From NCBI GenBank assembly GCA_946902985.2, contig OX336400.1, forward strand, positions 170,387,043 to 170,451,042: a DNA stretch of 64,000 nucleotides, written 5' to 3'. The DNA is from Meconema thalassinum (Eukaryota; Arthropoda; Insecta; Orthoptera; Tettigoniidae). The notes under the pieces are model-generated. The model saw only the letters and a list, made by a program, of their open reading frames with translations, did no database searches and was not told the origin of the DNA. Position numbers and translations under genes: made by a program. Shown here one piece after another: positions 46,456-58,400 of this stretch. The stretch's first letter is position 1; each line of letters opens with the position of its first letter.

Positions 46456-47612
46456 TGCATGGATACAATAACATCAGATATCCAATCGCAACATCCATGG
46501 ACGCTTCTGTATGCTGATGATGTCTTATTGGCTGCAGAAGAACGCAACGTTCTTGAAGAGAAACTGCAGGAGTGGAATACGAGGCTGGCACCATCCTTGT
46601 AGGTAGTCAAGATCTTCAAAGAGTCGACCAATTCAGGTATCTTGGCTCCTTGACTCGTTCAGATGGTGACACCCTCCCTGATGCCTGAGCTCGTGTGAGT
46701 GCCAGTTGGTTCAAATGGAGGGAGGTAACTGGAGTCCTCTTTGACCGCAAGATACCCACCTATCTTAAGGCCAAGATTTACAAGACCGTCGTGCGCCCTG
46801 TCGCCCCTTACGGTTCTGAATGCTGGCCGGCCCCTGTTACAGGCCGGACGTTTGTTTTAGACGATTGCCCTTGACCTTGAAGCCTGCGGGTGAGCCTGCA
46901 CACAGTCACTCTCTCACACTATCGCTTCATATTTGTCACCACCGATCTGATGTAATGGAATTCCACACTTGAGCACGTGGCGACACCGACTTGCAGACAG
47001 TACAGTCAACGTCGAAGTATTGTGTGACGCGGAAGTACACGTTACGTATTTACGAACAGAACTTCATTATATTTGCCAATGACTGTACTTCAGTAGGAGT
47101 GTGAGACAACTTTGTCAATCATCGGACCGCTTGGGGCAGCTGATAACAACACAGGTGCTGCAGTAACTCGCATCCAGGCTTCCATTAAGATTTTTCACTC
47201 GTCTAAAACAAACGTCCGGCCTGTAAACATGAGCAAGCCCTGCATGTTATGGAGAAGCGCATGCTTCGTTCGGTGCTTGGTCTGACGCGACTTGACCATA
47301 TCAAGAATTGCGCAGTCCGAGGGTGGATGGGAGTTGCGCCCATACAGGATAAAAAGCGGGAGGCTCGTCTACGCTGGTACGGCCACGTCATACGTAGTCA
47401 CGAACAATCAGTGGCTAAAACTGCCTTGTGCCTCAACCAGAATGGCAAACGACCTCGTGGGCGACCTAAGAAGAGGTGGCTTGATCGCCTTTGAGAAGAC
47501 ATGCGGCAAGTTAATCTGTGTCGGCATGATGCCCTTGACCGACAGAAATGGAGATTGGCATGTAAAATACCGGACCCTGCTCCAAAGCGGGACAAACACT
47601 AGGAAGATGATG
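46456..47612 (+). pseudogene. RTE-like LINE fragment split by a MITE
   Basis: Encodes LLYADDVLLAAEE (catalytic ADD near 46518), YLGSLTRSDGD, WREVTGVLFDRKI, VRPVAPYGSECW, then after the insert HVMEKRMLRSVLGLTRLDHI, RWYGHVIR and RPRGRPKKRW. Tail is (GAT)n near 47606. Several frameshifts. Same order of motifs as the copy at 32560-33721. Confidence 0.8.
46840..47223. mobile_element. 384-bp Tc1/mariner-type MITE with TA duplication
   Basis: Perfect 25-bp terminal inverted repeats (46840-46864 and 47199-47223) begin CAGGCCGGACGTTTG and are flanked by TA on each side. It sits inside a LINE frame; removing it plus one TA rejoins the codons on both sides. No protein is encoded. Confidence 0.85.
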
Positions 47613-48294
47613 ATCATCATATCTTCTCGCGGCATCATCCTGAACGTTTCCGGACACTTTCCTCATGGAAAAAGGTGTAAGTTGACAAGCGGGAAAACAT
47701 TACTAAGTTTGGTTACAAAAGACCACAGCAGATGGTCAATAAAATGATTTGGATAAAACATTGGGACTGATTAAAATTCTTTAATTGATTGTAATAAGTT
47801 ACACACCTCTGTATTTATGCATGAAGCATGTAAAAGCCAGAGAATTAAGCTTTCACCTGCAAAAAAAAAAACAAAAAAAAAACACACACACATTCAAACG
47901 TGTATGAATGCTTAAACAAGCGATTCACTGAATATGCTTAGGTACGGCGAGGCAATCATCAGAACAATCAACACACAGATCTGTTGCCAGTGTTTGTGCT
48001 GAATATTGAAAACATCAGAGCAGTTTCTAGGAAGTACAATACAAAAAATTGAAACGTGCTCTACTGACTGCGACTAACAATAGGTCATGACGTCATTTCA
48101 GTGGAAACAAAACAATATCAGCTAACGCCTGCCAGCTATCCTCTCTCCTTTCACTGTGGACGTGACTTTTCCCCATTTCCAGCAAGCACGCTGCACTTGC
48201 TATTCTGGGCTAAATCTTCATCACACACAAGTTATTGTTTCTTAGAATCAATGCTGCCAACTGAGCGATAGTTTATTCTGCTATGCTCAAGGTG
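47613..48294. other. Unassigned stretch
   Basis: No recognised gene; A-rich run at 47861-47881. Confidence 0.3.
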
Positions 48295-50900
48295 ACCATC
48301 TGTACATAATATAAAACAAATCCCCGATTCTTGGATGTAACAGGTAATGTCCAGAACCTCAGGATGGATTTTTAAGCGGTTTTCACCATTCTGTAAAGCT
48401 ACATTATGCAACGAGCCTAAAATGGCAATAATTAAGACACGAGTATGTTTATAAAACAAGCATATGCGAGTTTTATAATTTCCATACGAGTGTCTTAATT
48501 ACCATTATAGGCGACTTGCATACGACTGTTTATGTTCGACGATAATAATAACTTTATTATATGTTTTAACATAAATATTCATCAATATCTGTTGAGATTG
48601 TCACTAGAATTTTGTGATCGGGTGCTGCGCAGGGTAGGATATCTCTGATTTCCAAGCTCTCTCACCGACCGACGCATGCGCTCTGTGTGCTTCAATGCCA
48701 TATGTGCAGATTGAGCACCAGTATTCAGTAAAAATGTGACCGAAATCGTTTGAAAACAACCCGCTGTGTAGAAATTGGACTTGGGGATATTAAGATACAG
48801 TGTCTCATATTCACCAGTTTTTTTACGCGAACATAAATGGACGGTGCACTTTCGGTTATTTATATAGACATGATGGATTTTGAGCGCATGCGCGAAGGTA
48901 TCCTTATCTAATTGGTCAAACAACTGTTTCTTGAGCTGTGATTGGTGGGAGAAACTGTTTCATAATGAACAAGTAGTTCCGTGAAGAACTATACAGCCTA
49001 TTTTCATATATCCTACTTATGTTAATTGCCACTATCAACATACACAATTTCTGTTTGATTGCTGTAATAGATTCGTAGATATTGAGAACCGACTAAATAT
49101 TTCGGATGGTCGCCATGTTGGATTTTATATATGTAGGTCCTAGAGTTATGTACTGTTACATGCAGATTATTGTGAACGTGTAGTATTCAAACTTCAATCG
49201 CATAATTAGGACACAAGAAAAAACAAGGAGATTTTAAAATTTTGCACAGCTGCCATCTTGAGGTTATGGAAACAATTGAAATAAATTAGATGCCAGTGGA
49301 TTAACATTCCTATAAGGATTTTCTGTACCAAGTTTCACTGCACCCGGATGGTTAAATTGCGAGAAACGTCCATGTGAATATTTATTATTCGCGTCACCGC
49401 CATGTTGGATTTGTGATCACCAGGTTATTTAAAGTCCTATAGGTGAACTTAAGTTCATAGCCCCTATGAACATTAAAAAATGCAGTTTGATTGCTAAAAT
49501 AGATTCGTAGATATTCAGTATCGTCTAAATATTTCGGATGGTCGCCATGTTGGATTGTTAAATGTATAGGCCATAGAGTCATGTACCATTAAAGGAAAAT
49601 TATTGCGTAGGTTCATTATTCAAACTTTCACTTCGATCACATGACTACATCACAAGAAATAAAAACTTAATTTTAAAATTCGCACTGCCGCCATCTTGAG
49701 GTTATCTAAACAATTGAACTAAATTATATACCAGTGGATTACAATGTGTATAAATATTTCCTGTGCCTTGTTTCAGTGCGCTTGGAACATTAAATCGCGA
49801 GAAAGGTCTATTTAAAATTTTCAAATTCGCTTGGCCGCCATGTTCGTTTTGTAGTTAACCGGTTTTTGAAAGTCTTATAGATGGACTTCCAGTAGTGCCC
49901 TTTATCTCCGTACAAAATTTTAGGGAGATACCGCCAATAGTTTCAGAGATATAGAATGCCGGTGAAATATTTCGCCCATCCGCCATCTTGTGATTATGTG
50001 AACAATTGAACGAAGTTAGATGTCGGTGCATTACAATGTATATAAACATATACTGTACCTAGTTTCATTGCGTTTGGTTGATCAAATCGCGAGAAACGTC
50101 TATTTAAAAGTCGCAAATTCGCTTGACCTCCATGTTGGTTTTGTAGTTACCAGGTTTTCAAAGGTCACATAAGTGAACTTATAGTAGTTCCCTCTATCAC
50201 ATTAGAAAATGTCAGGGTAATATCCGTAATAGTTTCGGAGATATTGAATGCTGGTGAAATATTTCGCACAGCCGCCATGTTGGATTGGTCAGTCGTAACG
50301 AAATTTGAAGGGCACGGTCGAGGTCACCGGGAATAGTGCTATGAACTTTCCGAGTTTCATTGAAATCGCTCCTGCCGTTTAGATTTTATTAGGGGGGACA
50401 CACACACGAATCACACACACACACACACGCACACACACACACGGACAAAAGATGATCTCATAAGCCTATTTTTTCAAAATTGAAAATAGGCTAAAAATAG
50501 TGTTATAATGACCATCATTTTGATACAGTTTTCAGACATATAATTGTCAGGGTCGAACATAAAGGATTTCTCGAGGAAGTCTTCTGCCGAAAAAACATTC
50601 ATTCATGACCAAAGGAAGTTGGCAGTAACGATTTCAGTGAAAGAGTCGAAGAAAAACCTGCCGTCCGTGTGCCTGTTAACCCGCCATCGGTATCGTTGTT
50701 AGGTTGCTCCTAACAAAAACATTCCTTATTAAGCTTACGTTGGGTAAACCGTTAAAAATATTCATATACTATGGGTGTAAAAATTGTTCAGCATGAAAAG
50801 TCCTCAAAAAGAAAAGTCCCTGACAACATATCTCTATCTTTAATTCATCACCCACTATAAGTGTTTTTACGTTTTCATTTCTTCCAACGATCTCCATTCA
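48295..50900 (-). repeat. Repeat R-B copy 3, interrupted by RepX copy 2 and a HINE
   Basis: R-B sequence stops at 48407 (CACCATTCTGTAAAG) and resumes at about 50562 (GGATTTCTCGAGG). RepX copy 2 (reversed) fills the gap, and within RepX lies HINE copy k (48969-50497). A three-level nest. TAAAG at both RepX edges may be its target duplication. Confidence 0.65.
48969..50497 (-). mobile_element. HINE-like element, family H2, copy k
   Basis: Minus strand: hairpin end ACAAGTAGTTCCGTGAAGAAC at 48969, 5' end GAAAATAGGCTAAAAAT near 50497. The uninterrupted RepX at 51531-51545 reads CACTATTTTTCATTATG where this copy has its element. So the insertion point is a T/T step within a T-run. (CA)n tract at 50399-50441. 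Confidence 0.85.
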
Positions 50901-51911
50901 GTGGAAATTTAAATTACTAGCTTCGGAGCGAGTTTACAAGCTGGTGAGCGAGCCAATCACATCAGCCACGGTCAGCATCAAACTGTGGAGTCGTGTCGAG
51001 TTGAGACTTCAGAGAACAGTGGGCTATATTACGTGTTTTGGAGTTTCTCTGTTTCATCTCGGCTTTTCTGAATTGCGTCTGGGACCTTCCGTCCGTGCAC
51101 CTTTTAAACTTACGCTGGGCAAACCGTCAAAGATACCGGGCGAAGCTGGGGCAGGTTGCAAATAGTGCCATAAGTTGAAAAAAGCCACAGTAAAGTTGCT
51201 TAACAAAAAAACACCATCGTTTTTTTATGATCATTAGGGTCCGGATGTTGACGCCGTAAAAAAGTTTAAAAAATGCACTTAAAATTTTCAAAAATGACTG
51301 TAATTAATGACCTAAAAATTCGAAAAATGCACTCACCAAAATTTCAAAAATTCGAAAAATGAACTATAAGATGGAGAATATTATCTTATAATAATAAACT
51401 CACCAATAATTCAAAAATGACATCTTATGCTCAAACAGAAAAGTCAATCAAAATAGATTTTATGTTCGACCCTGACTATTATGTGTCTGAAAACTGTATC
51501 ATAATGATGGTCATTATAACACTATTTTTCATTATGAAACAGTTTCTCCCACCAATCAAAGCTCAAGAAACAGTTGTTTGACCAATTAGATAAGGATACC
51601 TTCGCGCATGCGCTCAAAATCCAACATGTCTATATAAATTACCGAAAGTGCACCGTCCATATGTTCGCGTAAATAAACTGGTGAATATGAGACAAGAAAT
51701 AGCACTGTACCTTAATGTACCCAAATCCAATTTCTACACAGCGCGTTAATTTCAAACGACTACGGTGACAGTTTTATTGAATGGTTCACGATCTGCACAT
51801 ATGGCATTGAAGCACACAGAGCGCATGCGTCGATCGGCCAGAGAGCTTGGAACACGGAGATATGCTACCTAACGCACCACCCGATCACAAAATTCTAGTT
51901 ACTGATCAGAT

Positions 51912-52039
51912 GAAAATGAAAATCCACAGCCTGCTTCCAGTCTCCGACCAGGTCAGGAATGGAATGAATGAAGCCCCCATCTAGCGGCGAGGATATGAAC
52001 TGTGCCGGCTGCCGAGGCCTGACGCACTCCTCTGGGGCA
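51912..52039 (-). mobile_element. 128-bp short SINE with 14-bp TSD
   Basis: GTTACTGATCAGAT is duplicated at 51898-51911 and 52040-52053. The minus strand ends GGATTTTCATTTTC. No A/B boxes were obvious, so it may be 5'-truncated or of another origin. Confidence 0.75.
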
Positions 52040-52189
52040 GTTACTGATCAGATATTTATGAATATTTATGTTAAAACATATAATAAAGTTATAATTATCG
52101 TCGAACATAAACAGTCGTATGCAACTCGCCTATAATGGTAATTAAAGCACTCGTATGGAAATTATAAAACTCGCTAAAGCTCGTTTTAT

Positions 52190-52808
52190 AAATTGAATTT
52201 TTCTAAATTGAACAGTGTCTTTAGTTTCTTCATATCAATAGTCAAAGCTCGCAATCCTTCGCTAAGGCAGTTTGCCAAATCCGACATTCTAAATCAGCTC
52301 AATATACTCGACCTGAGAAGCCGCTTACAATTTACTAACCTGTGTTTCCTACATAAAGTTATGAATGGTTACACAGAATGTAACATGCCCTTAAGCTACT
52401 TCCCACTCCATGTTCCCTCCCGTTCAACACGTCAGAACCATTTACACCATATACCCCACCCACGACTTGAAGTACAGAAGCGCTCTATATTCCACCGTCT
52501 ACCTACCCTTAGTAACTCCCCTCCAAATATTAACATATTCTCTCCCCATAGAACATTCAAACATAACATTAGAAGATCCCTTTCATCCTCGATTCCTACT
52601 CCCTCACCCTCCTAATCACCCACTACCCCAATCACTCCCTGCATTTTTCCCGAGACTTGTCCCTTGCTGCCATCACTGCCATTGTTATTGTTATTGTTGT
52701 TATTTTTGTTAATACTATTTGAAATTGTTAAAATATTAGTGTAAAATGACCTATCATGGTTGTATCTAATAATTATTAAATAAATAAATAAATAAATAAA
52801 ATAAAAAA
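52190..52808 (+). pseudogene. LINE 3' fragment with (TAAA)n tail
   Basis: A 140-codon frame includes FAKSDILNQLNILDLRSRLQ, CFLHKVMNGYTEC and HVPSRSTRQN followed by FHRLPTLSNS. This is the C-terminal region of jockey/CR1-type ORF2. Ends in (TAAA)n at 52778-52800. Inserted at the centre of the RepX hairpin. Confidence 0.65.
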
Positions 52809-52886
52809 AACATACTCGTGTCTTAATTATAGCCATTATAGGCTCGTTGCATAATGTACTATTTAGCACTTAACAAAAGGTTCACT

Positions 52887-53050
52887 TTAGTCTGAGTTGC
52901 ACTGCACTACGAATGTCATTCTGATGTTGTCAAATGTAAATGATCTGCGGTTATCAGCCAACAAGTTTTTATATCTCGAGAAGCTGCGTTCAACATCAAC
53001 TGATGGGATCGGAGCGCACTTGAAGTGAGGAAGGTCGTTTGCTGCTAACT
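52887..53050 (-). pseudogene. hAT transposase C-terminal exon (dimerisation domain)
   Basis: Minus strand, after an acceptor-like TTTTTTTCAG (AG at 53051-53052): FKCAPIPSVDVERSFSRYKN and LLADNRRSFTF, then a stop at 52887-52889. The VERSFSRYKNLL segment is the hallmark of the hAT dimerisation domain. The remaining transposase was replaced by RepX, so only this terminal exon survives. Confidence 0.8.
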
Positions 53051-53517
53051 CTGAAAAAAATAAATGACCTTAAAAGGCAGATTTCTCTAAAATATGACCC
53101 AAAAAATCTACCAAACTAAAAAATATGCTCTTAAAATGGAAAAATAGCAAAAATGCAAAAAGATGCAAAATAAAATTGACATATTTGTAGACGGGGCGAC
53201 CCGTCCGGAGTTTCTATGTACTTCAGCATTGTTTTAGACAGCTCAGTAAAAAGATGACATGTCATCAACATCCGGGCCCTAATGATCATAATTCAGTTGT
53301 TGTTGAGGTTGTTACTTAGATTTAGGTGTATGGGACATCATGGTCGTCAGTTCCACACACTTAAGTGTTATTTGTCGGATGACCTGTGTGTCTGTGGTAA
53401 CTGTAGTAGTGTGGCCTCCTTCCCAATCCTATCTCAAATGTACAAATAAACACACTAGTGTAGCTATCACAATAACACAGGTTATCCCACTAATTCCATA
53501 CACATCTAAAAAATTCC

Positions 53518-54245
53518 TCTCGGCACGCCGAAAGGCGGAGTTAGATTTCACCGGGCAAATAGGGGATAGGCTATAATAGGCAAAATATGCAGGTTTTCGT
53601 AGAAGGATCAGACCTCATTTATTGCGAGAAAGTATTTTACGATGTAATTGGAGCTCAATTAACTTTTCTTTCGTCTTAGAATGCATAATTTTAACATTTT
53701 ATTGTGTTAGGGGGACGGTAACCTTCTTGTCTTTTGGGGTCCATTTTTATTATACTTGTGGTCACACCGTCCTTATGCAAGGTTTGGAACTGATGTGTAA
53801 CTATCTAACAGTCTGTTACTTCTTCACGTCAAATTTTATCTTTCGCAGAGAAGTTGGTTGATTCCTCAGTTTAGGGCTGCGACAACGCGGTCATGTAACC
53901 CCGTGTACTTTGGGTGTGTGTAGAATCTGTCTGATATACGGTGTTATTTGTGATGGCTGTATTAGTCTGTAATTCAGGTAAGGTCTGCAGACAGTCAATT
54001 TCAGGTAGTATTTCCTTATGTTGGCACCAAATATACCGTCGACACCTAGCTGTGAACTTGGCTACTAGATGCCACCGCAACCAGTAACTTGCAACGAACG
54101 TTGGACTTCCCCTCTGAAGGAAAGCATACTGAGGGATTTTCATCGCTCTTTTAAAATCCGACGACTTCGGCCGGCTTTGAACCCGCGACCTTAGGCATAG
54201 AAGTTCAACATGCTACCAGCTAGGCTACGTCACCGAAGCCGCTTC
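53518..54245. repeat. Duplicated segment C (pairs with 60781-62925), with SINE S1 copy b
   Basis: Matches 60781-60995 and 62433-62925 closely. Landmarks are CTCTCGGCACGC, GGGGATAGGCTATAATAGGC, GCAGGTTTTCG and CCTTATGCAAGGTTT. 53848-54245 is the same tRNA-headed SINE family as 28102-28612 (B box near 54172-54187). At 53741-53755 the HINE present in the paired copy is absent. Confidence 0.75.
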
Positions 54246-55149
54246 CCACATAGTCAGATGGAAAACTCAATGTGATCTCGTTGTCATGGCAACCTCTGAT
54301 AGCTCATCCCTCATCAATTTAGAAGCGTTGTCATGGTAACCTCTGATGGCTCTTGGCATTTTCTTCTAATTCCGAAATCATTTTTCTCATCACGTGGCAT
54401 AATGGTGGGTTGTATAAAAAAACAGACAAAAGTTTTAGGTAATTATTAGAAGAATATCGTCCATTTTGTACGGTTTCGATATTGTGCCTATAAAGAGAGA
54501 TATGATTAATGTTTCCCGAAAAACCCACTTTTTTCCACCCCATTGGTCAATGGTTGGTGCTATCAAAAAACTTTTTAAACATAAATTTTTGGCACTTATC
54601 CCGCACATAATATGAACGTTGAAGGGATTCGATATTTCACATATTAAGAGAGTTATAGTGAAGGTTCACTTTGTCGAATTAAGCCCCTCATTTTTACCCC
54701 CTTCGACCGATTTTGCCCATTAACGAACTCGACCTAGATTTTATAGGGATACATATTATGTAAAAAAATTCAAAGTGATTGGTGCAAAATTACGGCAGTT
54801 ATCGTGTCCACAAGAAACTGATATATATACATACATTATATATAAACTTTTGAACTGACGGTGGTTTTGGTGTCTGGGGAATGTGAAACGCGTAGATATG
54901 TCGACATTTTCCGGAAGTCGAAACATGGTACCCATTGCAATAGTTAGCTTTCTAATGAAATCTACCTAAAATGGAGGTGCATGAAAACTGATTTACTAAA
55001 ATGATCCACACGGGTCCATAAGATATATATGTGCAGAAAAAACAGTTATTTTGTAATTTTTGCCTAAAAACTCAGTCCTAGTGTCCTAGTTAGGTTGTTT
55101 ATGAATCCCAATTAAACACAAATAAATATAAACACTATTTATATTACAT
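54246..55149. other. Unassigned stretch
   Basis: Contains a locally duplicated phrase (TTGTCATGGnAACCTCTGATnGCTC at 54280 and 54327). Otherwise no recognised gene or repeat. Confidence 0.3.
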
Positions 55150-55224
55150 AAGTTTGTAAAAACTCGTGTAACGTGTCAACTATTTACAAAGGGTATATTA
55201 CTCTTCTATGGTTGTTGCGTTATT

Positions 55225-55257
<33 letters not shown>

Positions 55258-56200
55258 AATAATAATGTGGATTAAGTATGTTTTCTTTTGTTTATTGAAT
55301 TGTTATTATGGATAATCTCAGTATTGAAATTATCTGCCAATTTCGTTATTATTATGGTTCGGAAGTTCTAGACCTGAAGAAGTACAAAATATGCAAGCAA
55401 ATATGCCCTACAAACTAGCTAAATATGACCTAAAAACTATAAAATATGACCTAAAAAACTATGAAATATGACATGAATTAACATACAGTAAACGTCTTAA
55501 GTGCCAAAACAATTTTCCAGTGTATTAGACTTTTGATGTTTTTGATTTTACAAGAGACTTTTTTAACGAACTATGTGTATTTGCAATGTATTTTATGCCC
55601 ATGAGTGTTTATAATGTGTATATCTGGCAGATGAAGAACAACATTATTGCTCGAAACATGTTCCAATACTAAACAGTGCTAATAATATTACAAGTATTGA
55701 AAAGACGGAAATAAGGGTAAGTTATTTAGTGGAATTTAAATTCAATACGGACCATTATGGATAAAAACAATTTCCTTGTTTGCTAATTGCTTCTGAGCTA
55801 AATACAGTATATCTACTGGAGTGACATCCTGTTGGAAGGTGGAAGCACACTATCGTCATGTTCCGTGACCTCATGCGTACAGTGTCGTAATCTAACGTGT
55901 CCAGAAGGATGTGCTAAAAGACTTCCGTGGAGGAGCGCCTTCTTGGAATCAGATATTATAAACCTGCTCTCTGCCTGTTCCGGGAAAAGAAAGAAAAATA
56001 TATCTACTACACTATTCGGAAATCCTGTGTTTGAAACTCGACGCAGATAACACGTACCTTGTTAACGACGCCTCAATTTAAACAAAAATGCTGACATTAT
56101 AACCAAATATGACCTCATATCACTAAAATATGACCAAATATGACCAAAACAATAAAAATGGCCGAAATATGCATTTATAGGCAACTTCAAATTTCCTTAA

Positions 56201-57861
56201 GGGGCCTGGGATGTGTGAAAATGTAAAACATTGCAATTTCATTTTTTAATTGCAAAACATTCCTGGGAGTTTCCTGAATAAAATGATATATATATATATA
56301 TCAAGTATATTGCGGCATCATTTATGCTGTATAAAAATATTTAAAGAGACCGTGCGCCATTCAGTTCAGTAGTGCCACGCCCCTCCTTACAGTCTTTGCT
56401 TTTCTCTGAAAGTGTGGTGTTGAAACTCCTTGGGAATTTTTGTTTACACACGTAGTTTTGTTGGCAACGTGTCGTGTGTCCGCATTTGTCATTTATTTTG
56501 TCTCAGTTTTGTTCAGCGGGAATGCTTGTTTATAAACAGCAACAGTTATTAGGATTTACTTTAGTAACTTACTTTGCTAGTGGTGTTTTCTTTCCAAGTG
56601 TACTTTAGAAGTTATTTAGCAATGCCGAGAAGCAGTAGACTGTTTAAAAAGCGTAAATTTTGCGGTAATAAGCATTTAAACAGTAGTAGCAATGATGATA
56701 ATCTGTGCACGTCTTCTAACCTACAAATACAGCATGTTGAAGATCATGGAAGCAGGGAAAGTGTTTCCAGTAAGAAACTGTCTTATTTGAAGGATGAGTG
56801 TTCAATTTATGGAAACAGTGAAAGTGTAAATAGTGGTAATATTGTAATTAGTGTAGATATATTATCGAGTAATAGAAGCTATCAGACCGGTATACAGGGA
56901 CTTGACAGATGACAAACTGTTGAAACGATGTTTACATGGAGCCACTCAGAACTTCAATGAAAGTTTTAATTACTGTATTTGGAAAATACAACCAAAAACT
57001 GTCTTTGAAAAGTATGACATGGTGGTAATAGGTGTCTGTGATGCTGTGCTGACTTTTAATGAAGCAGCAGTTGATACACTAAAACTTCTGGAAGGGATGG
57101 GCATAAAATCTGGTTTCAACACCACAACTGCTTTGTGAAAAGTTGACAAGGAACGTTTGTCAAATAACCAAAATGCTGCCAGTCTGACATATAAAGAAGA
57201 TAAAGTGGAAGAAAGTAAGAGAATCAGGACCAAGGAGGCACTAGAAGCGGATAATGATGATTATTCTCCAGGAATGCACTGATGTGAGTTGTAAAATGAA
57301 AGAGTTTTCTTTAAATGCATTTTTCTCAGGATAATATTTATATCATCAAATGTTCCTTTTTCTCAGAACCTGTTAAATATAACTCACTGAAACTTAACTC
57401 ACATACTGCATACATGCTACTTTATGTACTGAAGTAGAATTGAGAATGTAAGTTAAGTAGTTTGGAAAATATAATTTTTTTAAATTAAATTTGAGGCCTA
57501 TTTTTGGTCATAAAATACCATGGACAAATGTACAAACTTAAAAAAAAAAATATCCGTAACAATTAGAGCAACCATTCTACTTCCATAGCTAAATAATTTT
57601 GTCACAAATAAGCAAAAAAAAAATTAAAATTAAAACAGTAAATACTTTCTGAGAAAATGGAACATGAATTTGAGGCTTATTTCAGTGAAATTTTTAAATC
57701 CGACTAATATTTGTAACTTAATAGCTAAGAAGAAAATTGAACTAGATCATTGAAACATAGTGTGCTTATCTGTCAGTTTATGATAAATAACAGGTTAAAT
57801 TTTTAATCTAATACATTCATGAATTCCAGAGAAATTTAATATTGCACACTTCCCAGGCCCC
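56201..57861 (+). mobile_element. TTAA-flanked element nested in hAT 2 (Kolobok-like?)
   Basis: Terminal repeats GGGGCCTGGGATGTGTG and, inverted, GGGGCCTGGGAAGTGTG. TTAA lies on both sides (56197-56200 and 57862-57865). TTAA duplications occur in piggyBac and Kolobok; the coding remnant argues against piggyBac. Length 1,661 bp. Confidence 0.75.
56622..57283 (+). pseudogene. Internally deleted transposase remnant, 'Mutator-like transposase' type
   Basis: From ATG 56622: MPRSSRLFKKRKFCGNKH and a Ser/Asn-rich stretch, stop near 56912. The overlapping frame from 56902 reads LLKRCLHGATQNFNESFNYC then WKIQPKT, AVLTFNE and LLEGMGI. The GATQN-NES-N...P-T block is, to my memory, the C-terminal signature of a family annotated as Mutator-like transposase in insects and hydrozoans. 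The core between is deleted and the frames are shifted, so no active protein is expected. Confidence 0.6.
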
Positions 57862-58224
57862 TTAAACGTGGTCAGGGACCTGTCATTCAAACGTATTTTT
57901 CAGCTTTCGGGTAAAATGAGTTCATGAGAAAAATATGACTTTTCCTTAACATCCGAACCTTAGTTATTATTGTTATAAATCAACCGATCTTATAGGATGG
58001 TATACACATTTTTGTTTCCCGCCAAATGTAATTGGGCACAATACGTGTTGACCGACTGAAAAGCTTTCTTTATAACTAATTTATAAAACGTATGCAAAGA
58101 AATTGATAAATAATTTAAAATAGATAAATTAAAAGCTAATGGCTTCAAACACCGTAATTTTTATTATTTATGTATTTATTTTTTGTTTAATTATTTCATT
58201 ATTTATTAAAATTTTTTTTTTAGT

Positions 58225-58400
58225 TTTTGATTAATTATTTATTTATTTACCTATTTATTTATCTATTTATCTATTTATTTATTTATCTTTTTATGTATTT
58301 ATTTATTTATCTATTTATTTACATTTCAACATATTTTAATTATTTATTTAATTCACTATTTATTTATTTGTTGATTTATTTATTAATCTATTTATTAATA
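58225..58400. repeat. (TTTA)n/(TATC)n low-complexity tract
   Basis: Imperfect TTTA and TATC tetranucleotides; the long frame of repeated YLFI is meaningless. Confidence 0.85.

Larger units (their letters stand above)
51455..52863 (+). repeat. RepX copy 3, carrying a SINE and a LINE tail
   Basis: Begins TTATGTTCGACCCTGAC and ends GCTCGTTGCATAATGTACT. Compared with the copy at 43662 it has two extra blocks: 51912-52039 (a SINE) and about 52190-52808 (a LINE 3' fragment that breaks the hairpin at its centre). Confidence 0.65.
51235..53281. mobile_element. hAT element 1 with 8-bp TSD
   Basis: Ends TAGGGTCCGGATGTTGA (51235-51251) and its inverse (53265-53281). Flanked by ATGATCAT at 51227-51234 and 53282-53289. 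TAGGG-type ends and an 8-bp duplication define hAT. Its interior is occupied by RepX copy 3 (51455-52863), which itself holds a SINE and a LINE fragment. Confidence 0.85.
55353..57962. mobile_element. hAT element 2 with 8-bp TSD and paralogous empty site
   Basis: Ends TATGGTTCGGAAGTT (55353-) and AACATCCGAACCTTA (ending 57962). GTTATTAT flanks it at 55345-55352 and 57963-57970. The duplicate at 43387-43394 shows GTTATTAT once with no insert. About 950 bp of its own, full of AAATATGACCTA-like motifs, plus a nested 1.66-kb TTAA-type element. Confidence 0.85.

Noticed and set aside
48582..48923. 113-codon frame as a host gene
   Set aside because: It lies within RepX, which occurs three times; no start context or family features support a gene.
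51121..51165. 50944-51165 frame as an exon
   Set aside because: It lies in R-B-related sequence (copies of the CTTACGCTGGGCAAACCG phrase) and shows no splice signals.
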